The notes: a model not told the origin generated them from the sequence alone. Shown: positions 45,856 to 55,897, counted from the stretch's first letter. The stretch: DNA of 64,000 bases from Roseovarius aestuarii (GCF_019966515.1 NZ_JAIMIB010000014.1:1-64000); one strand, 5' to 3'. Numbers and translations: made by a program.

Positions 45856-46566
45856 TCAAATCGAGCGATCATCAATCAACGGGCTGGGGTTAGCGAAGGC
45901 GACAAGCCTTTTCTGATCGGTAATGATGACGTTTTGACCGGTAACTGTGACACCATGTGTCTGAAGCCCCTTGAACGCCCGACTCAGGTTTTCCGGCGTC
46001 ATACCCAGGAACGAAGCCAGCCTTCGCTTTTCGGTCGACAGTTCAAATTGCGCGGCGCCACCAGCGCCTTTTTGTTGTCTCAGCAGATAGTTTGCCAGCC
46101 TCTCGCGTGATGTTCTGAGTTTAAGGTCCTTGGTGTTCTTAACCACCGACCGGTAGCATTGCGCCAATTCGTTCACGATTGAGCGAGCAAATTTGCTGTC
46201 GCTGTCGAAAATGGTACGCACGTCCTGACTGGGCAGCAACACTATACGGCTCTTTTCCAGCGTGTGCGCAGACATAAGGTACGGCGCATCCTTGATCGTA
46301 GCGGCGAGGATGAAGGTGGATATCGGGCGCACCCGCGCCATGCTGGTTGTCCGGCCGTTCCACTGCGAAACCAGATCGACAGAGCCCGTCAAGAGAATAT
46401 GCAGAAAATCGCTTGGGTCGCCTTCGGAAATCAGCTCTATCTGGGGCGGAAAATTCTGCACATAAGCTCCACGCATGAGCATTTTGAAATGCTCAGATTC
46501 CATGTCTGAGAAAAGGTCGAGCGAGCGAATTTCCGGGAAATCCGACTCAGGCGCTTCAGGATTCAC
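45856..46566 (-). CDS. Crp/Fnr-family regulator (Dnr/Nnr-like) of the nitrate locus
   Basis: Regulator of 236 residues. The cyclic-nucleotide-binding-like beta roll covers about residues 15-130 (EGDPSDFLHILLTGSVDLVS); the C-terminal HTH is at 185-215 (STEKRRLASFLGMTPENLSR). It lacks the N-terminal cysteines of Fnr and has only a single Cys, so it is not an Fe-S Fnr. This fits Dnr/NnrR-type proteins that sense NO or haem. It is divergent from narK1 and shares its control region, where two Fnr/Dnr-like boxes are visible. It is therefore the probable regulator of the nar operon and of itself. Confidence 0.85.
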   Translation of the reverse strand: MNPEAPESDFPEIRSLDLFSDMESEHFKMLMRGAYVQNFPPQIELISEGDPSDFLHILLTGSVDLVSQWNGRTTSMARVRPISTFILAATIKDAPYLMSAHTLEKSRIVLLPSQDVRTIFDSDSKFARSIVNELAQCYRSVVKNTKDLKLRTSRERLANYLLRQQKGAGGAAQFELSTEKRRLASFLGMTPENLSRAFKGLQTHGVTVTGQNVIITDQKRLVAFANPSPLIDDRSI

Positions 46567-46601
46567 ATAAATCTCCGCTTTGATCTATGTCTGAATTTTG
46601 A

Positions 46602-46615
46602 TTGATAAATGTCAA
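46602..46615. promoter_or_regulatory. Fnr/Dnr-like box near the regulator start
   Basis: TTGATAAATGTCAA has inverted TTGA/TCAA half-sites in the Fnr/Dnr consensus layout (TTGAT-N4-ATCAA). It lies 36 bp before the regulator start codon, suited to autoregulation. Assignment is by pattern only. Confidence 0.5.
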
Positions 46616-46715
46616 TAGGTAAATTGCAATACTTTCATCGCACCTTTGATGCGCAGAGTGATGCCCCATGACAAATTTCTCTAACTTCTTTTTTTTAAGG
46701 CATTTTTCTAGATTT

Positions 46716-46757
46716 CTGACCTAAATCAAATCAGGAAATTACTCACTTTTCTTTACT
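46716..46757 (+). promoter_or_regulatory. Fnr/Dnr-dependent narK promoter
   Basis: CTGACCTAAATCAA (46716-46729) matches the TTGAC-N4-ATCAA Fnr/Dnr box with one mismatch. Its centre is 46722.5; a class II promoter would then start transcription near 46764 and have its -10 box at 46752-46757, where TTTACT is found. This geometry supports a nitrate-respiration promoter driving narK1-narK2-narGHJI. Confidence 0.6.
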
Positions 46758-46810
46758 CCGGGAAAATCGGTTTCACACCGTTTCATAACTCAAAGACTCG
46801 GAGAACAAGC

Positions 46811-48178
46811 ATGCATACCCTGGATGGCGTCTCGCGCCCCGACCAGTACCGGGCCCTGGGACTCAGCACTTTCGCTTTTACGGTCTGCTTTGCCGTATGG
46901 ACGATCTTCTCGATTATCGGCGTCAAGATCAAACAAGAGCTCGGACTTAGTGACACCCAGTTCGGATTACTCGTGGCGACGCCGGTTCTGACCGGATCGG
47001 TCAGCCGTATTTTCCTGGGCGTCTGGACCGAGCAATTTGGCGGGAGGATCATGTTCCCGCTGCAGATGCTGATCACCTCGGTCTGCGTCTGGCTGCTGAC
47101 ATCCGTCCAGACCTATGAGGTTTTTCTGATCGCGGCGCTTGGGCTCGGGCTTGCGGGCGGATCGTTCATCGTCGGCGTGGCCTATACCTCGCGCTGGTTC
47201 GAAAAAGAGCGTCAGGGCACCGCTCTTGGCATCTTTGGCGCGGGTAACGTCGGGGCGGCCGTCACCAACTTTGCCGCCCCGTTCCTGGTGGTGGCCGTCG
47301 GATGGGAAGGTACTGCGCGCGTTTATGCGGTTGTGCTGGCGATCACCGCAGTTCTGTTCTTCCTGCTTGCCAAGACCGATCCAGTGCAACAGCAACGCAA
47401 AGTCAGTGGGGAAGGCCCGGTTTCGGCCGGCTCCCAGCTGGAGCCGCTGAAGGACATTCAGGTCTGGCGTTTTGCCACCTACTACTTCTTCGTTTTTGGC
47501 GCCTTCGTCGCCCTCGCAAGCTTCTTGCCGCGCTACTATGTTGGCGCCTATGGATTGGAACTGACCACGGCGGGCGTCTTTGCAGGGCTCTATTCGCTTC
47601 CCGGCTCGGTCTTCCGCGCGCTTGGCGGCTGGATGTCAGACAAGTGGGGGGCGCGTTGGGTGATGTACGTGACCTTCATCGTGTCACTCATTGTCCTCTT
47701 TATCATGAGCTACCCGCAAACGAGCTATATCGTGTCAGGTATCACCGGCCCGATCGAGTTCAACTTTGGTCTGAGCGTCGGCGTTTTCGTGGCACTAACC
47801 GTGGTGCTGGGATTTGTCATGAGCCTGGGTAAGGCGGCAGTCTATAAGCACATTCCTGTCTACTATCCGCACCATGTCGGTTCGGTCGGTGGCCTTGTCG
47901 GCATGATTGGCGGACTTGGCGGTTTCTTCCTGCCAATCGCCTTCGGTGTACTGCTTGACGTCACCGGTGTCTGGACCGCACCCTTCATGCTGCTTTTCGT
48001 GATCGTCGCGATCTCAACGGTCTGGATGCATGTCGCCATCCGCCGCATGGAACGTGCCCGTCACCCAGGCCTGGCCGATGAGAGATACTTGTCTGATGTG
48101 CCCGAAGCGCCCCTGGCCGCCCCTGCTGATACGCCCTCAAACGACACCGCAGGCGCGGCTGTGCGCCCGGCAGAGTAA
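46811..48178 (+). CDS. narK: Nitrate/nitrite MFS transporter, NarK1-like
   Basis: Major facilitator of 455 residues with 12 hydrophobic segments. The family signature is visible in segment 2 (RIFLGVWTEQFGGRIMFPLQ) and the nitrate signature in segment 5 (FGAGNVGAAVTNFAAPFL); the second half repeats it (GKAAVYKHIPVYYPHHVGSV, then GGLVGMIGGLGGF). This is the shorter NarK1 type, usually a proton-linked nitrate importer. A GGAG lies 7 nt before ATG 46811. It is the first gene of the nar operon. Confidence 0.93.
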   Translation: MHTLDGVSRPDQYRALGLSTFAFTVCFAVWTIFSIIGVKIKQELGLSDTQFGLLVATPVLTGSVSRIFLGVWTEQFGGRIMFPLQMLITSVCVWLLTSVQTYEVFLIAALGLGLAGGSFIVGVAYTSRWFEKERQGTALGIFGAGNVGAAVTNFAAPFLVVAVGWEGTARVYAVVLAITAVLFFLLAKTDPVQQQRKVSGEGPVSAGSQLEPLKDIQVWRFATYYFFVFGAFVALASFLPRYYVGAYGLELTTAGVFAGLYSLPGSVFRALGGWMSDKWGARWVMYVTFIVSLIVLFIMSYPQTSYIVSGITGPIEFNFGLSVGVFVALTVVLGFVMSLGKAAVYKHIPVYYPHHVGSVGGLVGMIGGLGGFFLPIAFGVLLDVTGVWTAPFMLLFVIVAISTVWMHVAIRRMERARHPGLADERYLSDVPEAPLAAPADTPSNDTAGAAVRPAE

Positions 48179-48184
48179 TGCGAC

Positions 48185-48207
48185 GGGCGGGCAGCTTCTG
48201 CCCGCCC
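48185..48207 (+). other. Intercistronic stem-loop between the two narK genes
   Basis: A perfect 10-bp stem (GGGCGGGCAG / CTGCCCGCCC) with a 3-nt loop, in the 60-bp narK1-narK2 gap. No T run follows, so it is more likely an mRNA-stabilising or processing hairpin than a terminator. Confidence 0.55.
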
Positions 48208-48238
48208 ACAACAAGCCTGAACATACGGAGACATCCCC

Positions 48239-49846
48239 GTGGGACAAGATCTTAGAAACTACGCGCCGGATAACGAGGCCTTCTGGGTCAGCACCGGCAA
48301 AGGCGTTGCCAACCGCAACCTCTGGATATCCATTCCCAGCCTGCTTTGCGGCTTTGCCGTATGGCTTTACTGGGGCATCATTACCGTTCAGATGCTGAAC
48401 CTTGGTTTTGCATTTGAGAAGTCGCAGTTGTTCACCCTTGCGGCAATCGCCGGCCTGACCGGCGCGACCCTGCGTATCCCGTCTACGTTCTTCATTCGCA
48501 TCGCAGGCGGGCGCAACACGATCTTCTTCACGACCGCGTTGTTGATGATCCCTGCCATTGGCACAGGATACTATTTGCAGGACCCCAACACGCCTTTGTG
48601 GAAGTTCCAGATACTCGCCTTTCTCAGCGGTATAGGCGGCGGCAACTTTGCCAGTTCGATGTCCAATATCAGCTTCTTCTTCCCCAAGAAGATTCAGGGC
48701 TACGCCTTGGGCATGAATGCCGGTCTGGGAAATTTCGGGGTGACCACCATGCAGATCGTCATCCCGCTGGTGATGACTTTCGGTCTTTTCGGCGGGGAGC
48801 CTATGATCCTCGAAAACACCTCGGGAACGCTGATCGGCAAGATCCCGGCCGGGACACCCACCTATATCCACAATGCGGGCTATGTCTGGCTGCTGATCCT
48901 TATTCCACTGGCTTTTGCCGGATGGTTCGGCATGAACAATATCCGCGATGAGCATGTCAGCCCCGACATTCCCAGCCCAATTGGCGCTTTCGGGATCATC
49001 ACCTTCATGCTGATCGTTGGTTTGGTTTGTGCCGCCGTGGGCCTGTGGCTGATGCTGCCAGAGAATGTAGGCGGATCGGGCTATGACGTCTCCAAATGGC
49101 TCGTGCTACCGATTGTGATCGCGCTGACCGTCGGGCTACTAAAGCTGATCCCCGGTCAGGTAGGGCAAAACCTGACGCGGCAATACCGTATCTTCGGCAA
49201 CCGCCATACCTGGGCGATGACGGTGATCTACACCATGACTTTCGGGTCGTTCATTGGCTATGCGGCGACCTTTGCGCTAGCGATCAAGGTGGTCTTTGGC
49301 TTCCAGCATATCGAAGTTGACGGCGTGATGAGTCACGATCTGGCCAATCCCAACGGTCCGTCCGCGCTGATGTACGCCTGGATGGGGCCCTTCATCGGCG
49401 CGTTAATCCGTCCCGTGGGTGGCATGATCGCGGACAAGCTGGGCGGCGCGCGAGTTACCCAGTGGATTTCGATCATCATGGTCGCCTCGGCTCTGGGCGT
49501 CGCTTATTTCCTGAAACAGGCCTATGTCTCTGCCACGCCCGAAGATTACTTCCTGCCCTTCATGATCCTGTTCCTGATCCTCTTTGCCGCCACCGGCATT
49601 GGCAACGGATCAACGTTCCGCACCATCGCCGTGGTGTTCGATAAGGAACAGGCTGGGCCGGTACTGGGCTGGACTTCAGCTGTGGCCGCCTATGGTGCCT
49701 TCATCATCCCCAAGGTCTTTGGCGAGCAGATCAAGGCCGCTACGCCGGAATATGCGCTTTATGGGTTCGCGGTGTTTTACGGGGTCTGCATCCTGATCAA
49801 CTGGTGGTTCTACCTGCGCCCCGGCGCCTACGTGAAAAACCCCTGA
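48239..49846 (+). CDS. Nitrate/nitrite MFS transporter, NarK2-like
   Basis: Major facilitator of 535 residues. GTG 48239 is the start, with GGAG 8 nt upstream. Seen are the first nitrate signature SGIGGGNFASSMSNISFFFP and GYALGMNAGLGNFGVTT, and the second-half counterpart AATGIGNGSTFRTIAVVF. It has a longer central loop than NarK1 (about 270-340). NarK2-type proteins usually act as nitrate/nitrite antiporters. The pair NarK1-NarK2 as separate genes before narG resembles the paired or fused NarK1-NarK2 of Paracoccus. Confidence 0.92.
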   Translation: MGQDLRNYAPDNEAFWVSTGKGVANRNLWISIPSLLCGFAVWLYWGIITVQMLNLGFAFEKSQLFTLAAIAGLTGATLRIPSTFFIRIAGGRNTIFFTTALLMIPAIGTGYYLQDPNTPLWKFQILAFLSGIGGGNFASSMSNISFFFPKKIQGYALGMNAGLGNFGVTTMQIVIPLVMTFGLFGGEPMILENTSGTLIGKIPAGTPTYIHNAGYVWLLILIPLAFAGWFGMNNIRDEHVSPDIPSPIGAFGIITFMLIVGLVCAAVGLWLMLPENVGGSGYDVSKWLVLPIVIALTVGLLKLIPGQVGQNLTRQYRIFGNRHTWAMTVIYTMTFGSFIGYAATFALAIKVVFGFQHIEVDGVMSHDLANPNGPSALMYAWMGPFIGALIRPVGGMIADKLGGARVTQWISIIMVASALGVAYFLKQAYVSATPEDYFLPFMILFLILFAATGIGNGSTFRTIAVVFDKEQAGPVLGWTSAVAAYGAFIIPKVFGEQIKAATPEYALYGFAVFYGVCILINWWFYLRPGAYVKNP

Positions 49847-49915
49847 TCATCCGACACGCCGCTGCCCGGACATGAACGTCCGGACAATGCACCGATACTC
49901 AAAGGAGAATGCCAA

Positions 49916-52900
49916 ATGAGCCATCTGCTCGACCGCCTGAACTTCTTCCAGTCCAAGGAACTGGAGCAGTTCGCCAATGGCCACGGTCAGGTCACCCGCG
50001 AAAACCGCGATTGGGAGGACACCTACAGAAATCGCTGGCGGCACGACAAGATTGTCCGCTCAACCCACGGCGTGAATTGCACCGGGTCGTGTTCGTGGAA
50101 AATCTACGTGAAATCCGGGATCGTCACCTGGGAAACCCAGCAGACGGATTACCCCCGCACCCGGCCGGATCTGCCCAACCACGAACCACGCGGCTGTGCC
50201 CGGGGGGCGAGCTATAGCTGGTATCTCTATTCCGCGAACCGGGTGAAGAACCCGCTGGTGCGGGGTCGTTTGATGAAGGTCTGGCGCAAGATGCGCGAGA
50301 CCCTGAGCCCGATCGAGGCCTGGACCAAGCTGCAAAACGACCCGATACTGCGCGCCTCTTACGTCGAGACCCGCGGCAAGGGCGGTTTCGTGCGGGCAAG
50401 CTGGGATGAGGCAACCGAGATCACCGCAGCGGCCAATGCTTACACAGCAAAAACGTACGGCCCCGACCGTGTATTCGGCTTCTCGCCGATCCCGGCGATG
50501 TCGATGGTCTCCTACGCGGCGGGTTCGCGGTATCTGAGCCTTCTGGGTGGGGTCTGCATGTCCTTCTACGACTGGTATTGCGACCTGCCTCCCGCCAGCC
50601 CGATGACCTGGGGTGAACAGACCGACGTGCCCGAAAGTGCCGATTGGTACAATGCCGGCTACCTGTTGCTCTGGGGGTCAAACGTGCCGCAGACCCGCAC
50701 GCCTGACGCACATTTCTATACCGAGGCCCGCTATCGCGGCACCAAATCCGCCGTGATCTGCCCGGATTATTCCGAGGCCGCGAAATTCGGCGATGTCTGG
50801 CTGAACGTCAAACAGGGCACCGACGCGGCACTGGCGATGGCGTTTGGCCACGTGATCCTGCGCGAGTTCCATCTGGATCGTCAGGCGGAATATTTCGAGG
50901 AGTATTGCCGCAAATACTCGGACTTCCCGATGCTGGTGCATCTAGAGAAGAAGGGCGACAGTTTCGTGCCCGGCCGCTTCCTGCGTGCCGACGATCTGGC
51001 TGACAAGCTGGGCGAGGCCAACAATCCCGAATGGAAAACCGTGGCCTTTGACGAGACTTCGAAAGGGCTGGTCGCGCCGAACGGATCGATCGGTTACCGC
51101 TGGGGCGAAAACGGCGAATGGAACCTCGAAGAACGCGCCTGTGACGCGGAAACCAGCCTCAAGATGTCGCTCATTCTCGAAGAGGATCACGACGATGTCG
51201 TCGGCGTCGACTTCCCCTATTTCGGCGGTGCCGCGACAGAGCATTTTGCCACCGACGCCAAACACCCCGAGGTTCTGACCCGCAACATCCCGGTCAAAAA
51301 AATCAAGACCGCCGAGGGTGAAGCGCTGGTTGCCACAGTGTTCGACCTCTTCTGCGCCAATTATGGCCTTGACCGGGGTCTTGGCGGTGACTGGGTGACC
51401 AGTGATTATAGCTCCGACATGCCCGGCACCCCTGCTTGGGCCGAGAAAATCACCGGCGTCAAAGCCGACAAGATCATCCATGTCGCCCGCGAATTCGCCC
51501 AGAACGCCGAAAAGAGCGAAGGCAAATCCATGGTGATCATCGGGGCCGCGATGAACCACTGGTATCACATGGACATGAATTACCGCGGCGTCATCAACAT
51601 GCTGGTGATGTGCGGCTGCGTCGGTCAGTCCGGTGGGGGTTGGGCGCATTACGTGGGGCAAGAGAAACTGCGCCCGCAGACCGGCTGGCAACCGCTGGCC
51701 TTCGCGCTCGACTGGGCGCGCCCGCCGCGGCACATGAACTCGACCTCTGCCTGGTACGCCCATACCGATCAATGGCGTTACGAGACGCTGAGATCGGACG
51801 AGATCCTGTCGCCCACCGCGCCAGAGGGCGACTGGGACGCCTCGATCATCGATTACAACATCCGCGCGGAACGCATGGGCTGGCTGCCCTCGGCACCGCA
51901 GCTCAAGACCAACCCGCTTGAGGTTGCAAAAGCGGCGAAGGAGGCGGGCAAGGAAATCCCGACCTATGTCGCCGAGCGATTGAAATCCGGTGATCTGCAG
52001 ATGTCCTGCGAAGACCCGGACGCGCCGGAAAACTGGCCGCGCAACCTCTTTGTCTGGCGCTCGAACCTGCTGGGCTCTTCCGGTAAAGGTCACGAATATT
52101 TCCTCAAACACCTGCTGGGCACCGATCATGGCGTGTTGGGCAAGGATCTGGGCGAGGAAGGCGGCGCGATGCCGAAAGAGGCGGTCTGGCACGAGGACGC
52201 CCCGCGCGGCAAGCTCGACCTGCTGGTGACCATCGACTTCCGGATGAGCACCACGGCGGTATATTCCGATATCGTGCTGCCCACGGCCAGTTGGTACGAG
52301 AAAAACGACCTCAACACCTCGGACATGCACCCGTTCATCCACCCGCTTCAGGCGGCTGTGGATCCGGCCTACGAGTCGAAGTCGGATTGGGAAATCTTCA
52401 AGGCGATCGCGAAGAAATTCCAAGAGGTCGCGCCGGAAATACTGGGCAAGGAGACCGACATCGTCGCCCTGCCCATCCTGCACGACACGCCCGGCGAGGT
52501 GGCACAGGATCAGGTGCGTGACTGGAAGAAGGGCGAATGCGACCTGATCCTGGGCAAGACCGCGCCCAGCTACATTCCGGTCGAACGCGACTACCCCGCG
52601 CTTTATGACCGGTTCGTCGCCCTTGGCCCGCTGATGGACAAACTCGGCAACGGCGGCAAAGGCATCAGCTGGAACACAGAGCATGAGGTCCAGCACCTGC
52701 GCGACCTCAACGGCGAATGGCAGGACGGCCCCGCCAAAGGATGCCCGAAAATCGTGACGGATATCGACGCGACCGAGGTTATCCTGATGCTCGCGCCCGA
52801 AACCAATGGGGAGGTTGCCGTCAAAGCGTGGGAGGCGCTTGGACAGGCCACCGGGCGCGGGCATACCCATCTGGCGCTGCCGAAAGAGGACGAGAAAATC

Positions 52901-53656
52901 CGGTTCCGCGATATCGCCGCGCAACCGCGCAAAATCATCTCGTCCCCCACATGGTCGGGTCTGGAAAGCGAGCATGTCTGCTACAATGCGGGCTATACCA
53001 ACGTGCACGAACTGATCCCATGGCGCACCCTGACCGGGCGGCAGCAGCTCTATCAGGATCACCTCTGGATGCGCGCCTTTGGCGAAGGTTTCATGTCCTA
53101 CCGCCCGCCGGTGGACCTGAAGACCATTACCAAGGACGTGCAGGATGACGGCGACAATCTGGTGCTCAACTTCATCACCCCGCACCAGAAATGGGGCATC
53201 CACTCGACCTATTCCGACAACCTCCTGATGCTGACGCTCAATCGCGGTGGCCCGGTGATCTGGATTTCCGAAAATGACGCGAAATCTGCCGGGATTACCG
53301 ACAATGACTGGGTCGAGCTTTACAACACCAACGGCGCGCTGACCGCGCGTGCGGTGGTGTCGCAGCGGATCAAGGACGGCACCACCTTCATGTATCACGC
53401 GCAGGAAAAGATCGTGAACACGCCGGGGTCTGAAAAAACCGGGCACCGGGGTGGCATTCACAACTCGGTCACCCGCGCGGTGCTGAAACCCACCCATATG
53501 ATCGGCGGCTACGCCCAGCAGAGCTATGGCTTCAACTACTACGGAACCGTGGGCTGCAACCGGGATGAATTCGTCGTCGTCAGGAAAATGAAAAAGGTCG
53601 ACTGGCTTGATGCCGAAAAGACCTGGGAAGCGACCGCAAAGGAGGCCGCAGAATGA
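49916..53656 (+). CDS. narG: Respiratory nitrate reductase alpha subunit
   Basis: Catalytic Mo-bisMGD subunit of the membrane-bound nitrate reductase, facing the cytoplasm. It has 1246 residues, full length. The N-terminal [4Fe-4S] (FS0) region has the His-plus-three-Cys pattern STHGVNCTGSCSWKIYVKSG and PRGCARGASYSW. The Mo ligand Asp lies in PPASPMTWGEQTDVPESADW-type sequence (about 218-240). There is no Tat signal, as is usual for NarG. An AGGAG lies 8 nt before ATG 49916. It overlaps narH by 4 bp. Confidence 0.97.
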   Translation: MSHLLDRLNFFQSKELEQFANGHGQVTRENRDWEDTYRNRWRHDKIVRSTHGVNCTGSCSWKIYVKSGIVTWETQQTDYPRTRPDLPNHEPRGCARGASYSWYLYSANRVKNPLVRGRLMKVWRKMRETLSPIEAWTKLQNDPILRASYVETRGKGGFVRASWDEATEITAAANAYTAKTYGPDRVFGFSPIPAMSMVSYAAGSRYLSLLGGVCMSFYDWYCDLPPASPMTWGEQTDVPESADWYNAGYLLLWGSNVPQTRTPDAHFYTEARYRGTKSAVICPDYSEAAKFGDVWLNVKQGTDAALAMAFGHVILREFHLDRQAEYFEEYCRKYSDFPMLVHLEKKGDSFVPGRFLRADDLADKLGEANNPEWKTVAFDETSKGLVAPNGSIGYRWGENGEWNLEERACDAETSLKMSLILEEDHDDVVGVDFPYFGGAATEHFATDAKHPEVLTRNIPVKKIKTAEGEALVATVFDLFCANYGLDRGLGGDWVTSDYSSDMPGTPAWAEKITGVKADKIIHVAREFAQNAEKSEGKSMVIIGAAMNHWYHMDMNYRGVINMLVMCGCVGQSGGGWAHYVGQEKLRPQTGWQPLAFALDWARPPRHMNSTSAWYAHTDQWRYETLRSDEILSPTAPEGDWDASIIDYNIRAERMGWLPSAPQLKTNPLEVAKAAKEAGKEIPTYVAERLKSGDLQMSCEDPDAPENWPRNLFVWRSNLLGSSGKGHEYFLKHLLGTDHGVLGKDLGEEGGAMPKEAVWHEDAPRGKLDLLVTIDFRMSTTAVYSDIVLPTASWYEKNDLNTSDMHPFIHPLQAAVDPAYESKSDWEIFKAIAKKFQEVAPEILGKETDIVALPILHDTPGEVAQDQVRDWKKGECDLILGKTAPSYIPVERDYPALYDRFVALGPLMDKLGNGGKGISWNTEHEVQHLRDLNGEWQDGPAKGCPKIVTDIDATEVILMLAPETNGEVAVKAWEALGQATGRGHTHLALPKEDEKIRFRDIAAQPRKIISSPTWSGLESEHVCYNAGYTNVHELIPWRTLTGRQQLYQDHLWMRAFGEGFMSYRPPVDLKTITKDVQDDGDNLVLNFITPHQKWGIHSTYSDNLLMLTLNRGGPVIWISENDAKSAGITDNDWVELYNTNGALTARAVVSQRIKDGTTFMYHAQEKIVNTPGSEKTGHRGGIHNSVTRAVLKPTHMIGGYAQQSYGFNYYGTVGCNRDEFVVVRKMKKVDWLDAEKTWEATAKEAAE

Positions 53657-55176
53657 GAGTACGTGCGCAAATCGGAATGGTGTTGAACCTGGATAAATGC
53701 ATTGGGTGCCACACCTGTTCCGTCACCTGCAAGAACGTCTGGACCAGCCGCGAAGGTGTCGAATACGCCTGGTTCAACAATGTCGAAACCAAGCCCGGCA
53801 CCGGCTATCCCACCGACTGGGAAAACCAGGAACGCTGGAATGGTGGCTGGGAACGGACAAAATCCGGCAAGCTTCAACCAAAGCAGGGATCAAAATGGCG
53901 CATTCTGGCGAATATCTTCGCAAACCGCGACCTGCCCGAAATCGACGACTATTACGAACCCTTCGATTTCGACCATGACCACCTGAAATCCGCCCCGGAG
54001 ATGGAGGCGTTCCCCACGGCGCGGCCCTATTCCAAGATCACCGGCGAGCGGATCGAGAAGATCGAAAAGGGACCGAACTGGGAGGAAATCCTCGGCGGTG
54101 AATTTTCCAAACGCTCACAGGATTACAATTTCGAAGGCGTGCAAAAGGAAATCTACGGCGAATACGAGAACACTTTCATGATGTATCTGCCGCGGCTCTG
54201 CGAGCACTGCCTGAACCCGGCTTGCGCCGCGTCGTGCCCCTCGGGCGCGATCTACAAGCGCGAAGAAGACGGCATCGTGCTCATTGATCAGGAAAAATGC
54301 CGGGGCTGGCGGATGTGCGTTTCGGGCTGCCCGTACAAGAAGGTCTATTACAACTGGTCGACCGGCAAGTCCGAGAAATGCACTCTTTGCTATCCGCGCA
54401 TCGAATCCGGCAATCCGACGGTCTGTTCGGAAACCTGTGTGGGGCGCATCCGTTACTTAGGTGTGATGCTCTATGACGCCGATAAGATCGAAGAAGCGGC
54501 CAATGCCGAGCAGAAGGCCGATCTCTATGACGCGCAGCTCGATGTCTTCCTCGATCCCTTCGACCCGGTTGTGATTGAAACTGCCCGGGCGGACGGCATC
54601 CCCGAGGACTGGATCAAGGGCGCGCAGGAAAGCCCGATCTGGAAGATGGCGATGGAGTGGAAAGTGGCCTTCCCCCTGCACCCGGAATACCGCACCCTGC
54701 CGATGGTCTGGTACATTCCGCCGCTTTCCCCGATTCAGAACGCGGCAGAGGCCGGGGCAATCGGCATGGACGGCGCGATGCCGGACGTGCGCAACCTGCG
54801 TATCCCGGTCCGCTACCTTGCCAACATGCTGACCGCCGGTGACGAAGAACCGATCGTCCACGCACTGGAACGGATGCTGGCGATGCGGTCCTACATGCGG
54901 TCGAAAACCATCGACGGCGTGGTGGACGAGGCGATAGCCGCGCGCGTCGGCCTTTCGGGCCGGGTGATCGAGGACATGTACAAGATCATGGCGCTCGCGG
55001 ATTTTGAGGATCGTTTCGTGATCCCGACCACGCACCGCGAACATGTCGAAGAGGCGTTCGATCTGCGCGGCGGCTGCGGCTTTACCGACGGCAATGGCTG
55101 CTCGACCGGAATCAGCGAAGGCTCGCTGTTCGGCGGCAGAAAGAAGCCCCTGAAAATGCCCACGGAGGTGATGTAA
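53653..55176 (+). CDS. narH: Respiratory nitrate reductase beta subunit
   Basis: Electron-transfer subunit of 507 residues with four Fe-S clusters. Cysteine groups: CIGCHTCSVTCKNVW, CEHCLNPACAASCPSGA, CRGWRMCVSGCPYKK (Trp replaces one Cys, giving the typical [3Fe-4S] cluster) and CTLCYPRIESGNPTVC followed by SETCVGRIRY. It passes electrons from NarI haem to NarG. Its stop overlaps the narJ start by one base. Confidence 0.97.
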   Translation: MRVRAQIGMVLNLDKCIGCHTCSVTCKNVWTSREGVEYAWFNNVETKPGTGYPTDWENQERWNGGWERTKSGKLQPKQGSKWRILANIFANRDLPEIDDYYEPFDFDHDHLKSAPEMEAFPTARPYSKITGERIEKIEKGPNWEEILGGEFSKRSQDYNFEGVQKEIYGEYENTFMMYLPRLCEHCLNPACAASCPSGAIYKREEDGIVLIDQEKCRGWRMCVSGCPYKKVYYNWSTGKSEKCTLCYPRIESGNPTVCSETCVGRIRYLGVMLYDADKIEEAANAEQKADLYDAQLDVFLDPFDPVVIETARADGIPEDWIKGAQESPIWKMAMEWKVAFPLHPEYRTLPMVWYIPPLSPIQNAAEAGAIGMDGAMPDVRNLRIPVRYLANMLTAGDEEPIVHALERMLAMRSYMRSKTIDGVVDEAIAARVGLSGRVIEDMYKIMALADFEDRFVIPTTHREHVEEAFDLRGGCGFTDGNGCSTGISEGSLFGGRKKPLKMPTEVM

Positions 55177-55886
55177 TGGACCGCTCACTCAAAGCTCTGT
55201 CGCTGATCCTCAGCTACCCAACGCGCGAACTGCAGGCCGCAATGCCCGAGATCGGCGCGGTGCTGGCGTCGGACACGCGGCTGACCGCGGCGGCCCGGCG
55301 GGCCCTGCGCCCGCTGGTCGACGACCTGCGCAGCCGGGACATCTATGAGCTGGAAGAGCAGTTCGTGATGCTCTTTGACCGCTCGCGCACGCTGTCGCTC
55401 AACCTCTTCGAGCATGTCCACGGCGAAAGCCGCGACCGGGGCGGCGCGATGGTATCGCTGCTTGAAACCTACCGAACGGGTGGGTTTGAACCCGCCACCT
55501 CGGAACTGCCCGATCACCTGCCAGTGCTGCTGGAATTCCTGTCCACACGTCCCGTCGCGGAGGTGCAGGACACTTTGGCGGATGCGGCCCATATTCTTGA
55601 GGCGCTGAACACCCGACTCGACCGGCGCGAAAGCCCCTATGGCGCCGTGTTCGCCGCTCTTTTGCAGCTCTCTGGTGCCAAGGCCGACAAGGAGGCCGTC
55701 GCCGAACTGCTGGAGCAGCCCGAGCACGACCCGGAAGACCTCGAGGCGCTGGACGAGGTCTGGGAGGAAAGCGAAGTACTTTTCGGCCCCGACCCGAATG
55801 CCGGCTGCCCCCAAGTGCGCGACATGCTGGCGCGCATGGATACCCCAATCACCCCCGCGCCGGTTGCCCGGCCTGCGGCTGAGTAG
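55176..55886 (+). CDS. narJ: Nitrate reductase assembly chaperone
   Basis: NarJ/DmsD-family maturation chaperone of 236 residues, needed to load the Mo cofactor into NarG. Typical segments are LSLILSYPTRELQAAMPEIG, the FDRSRTLSLNLFEHVHGESRD motif region, GAMVSLLETYRTGGFEPATS and LPDHLPVLLEFLST. The acidic Ala/Pro-rich C-terminus is variable. It lies between narH and narI. Confidence 0.94.
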   Translation: MDRSLKALSLILSYPTRELQAAMPEIGAVLASDTRLTAAARRALRPLVDDLRSRDIYELEEQFVMLFDRSRTLSLNLFEHVHGESRDRGGAMVSLLETYRTGGFEPATSELPDHLPVLLEFLSTRPVAEVQDTLADAAHILEALNTRLDRRESPYGAVFAALLQLSGAKADKEAVAELLEQPEHDPEDLEALDEVWEESEVLFGPDPNAGCPQVRDMLARMDTPITPAPVARPAAE

Positions 55887-55897
55887 CGGAGGCTCAG

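Noticed and set aside
50942..53497. 851-codon open frame antisense to narG
   Set aside because: It lies fully inside narG on the other strand, its composition (His/Arg/Gly-rich, no domain) is that of a GC-skew shadow frame, and narG is certain.
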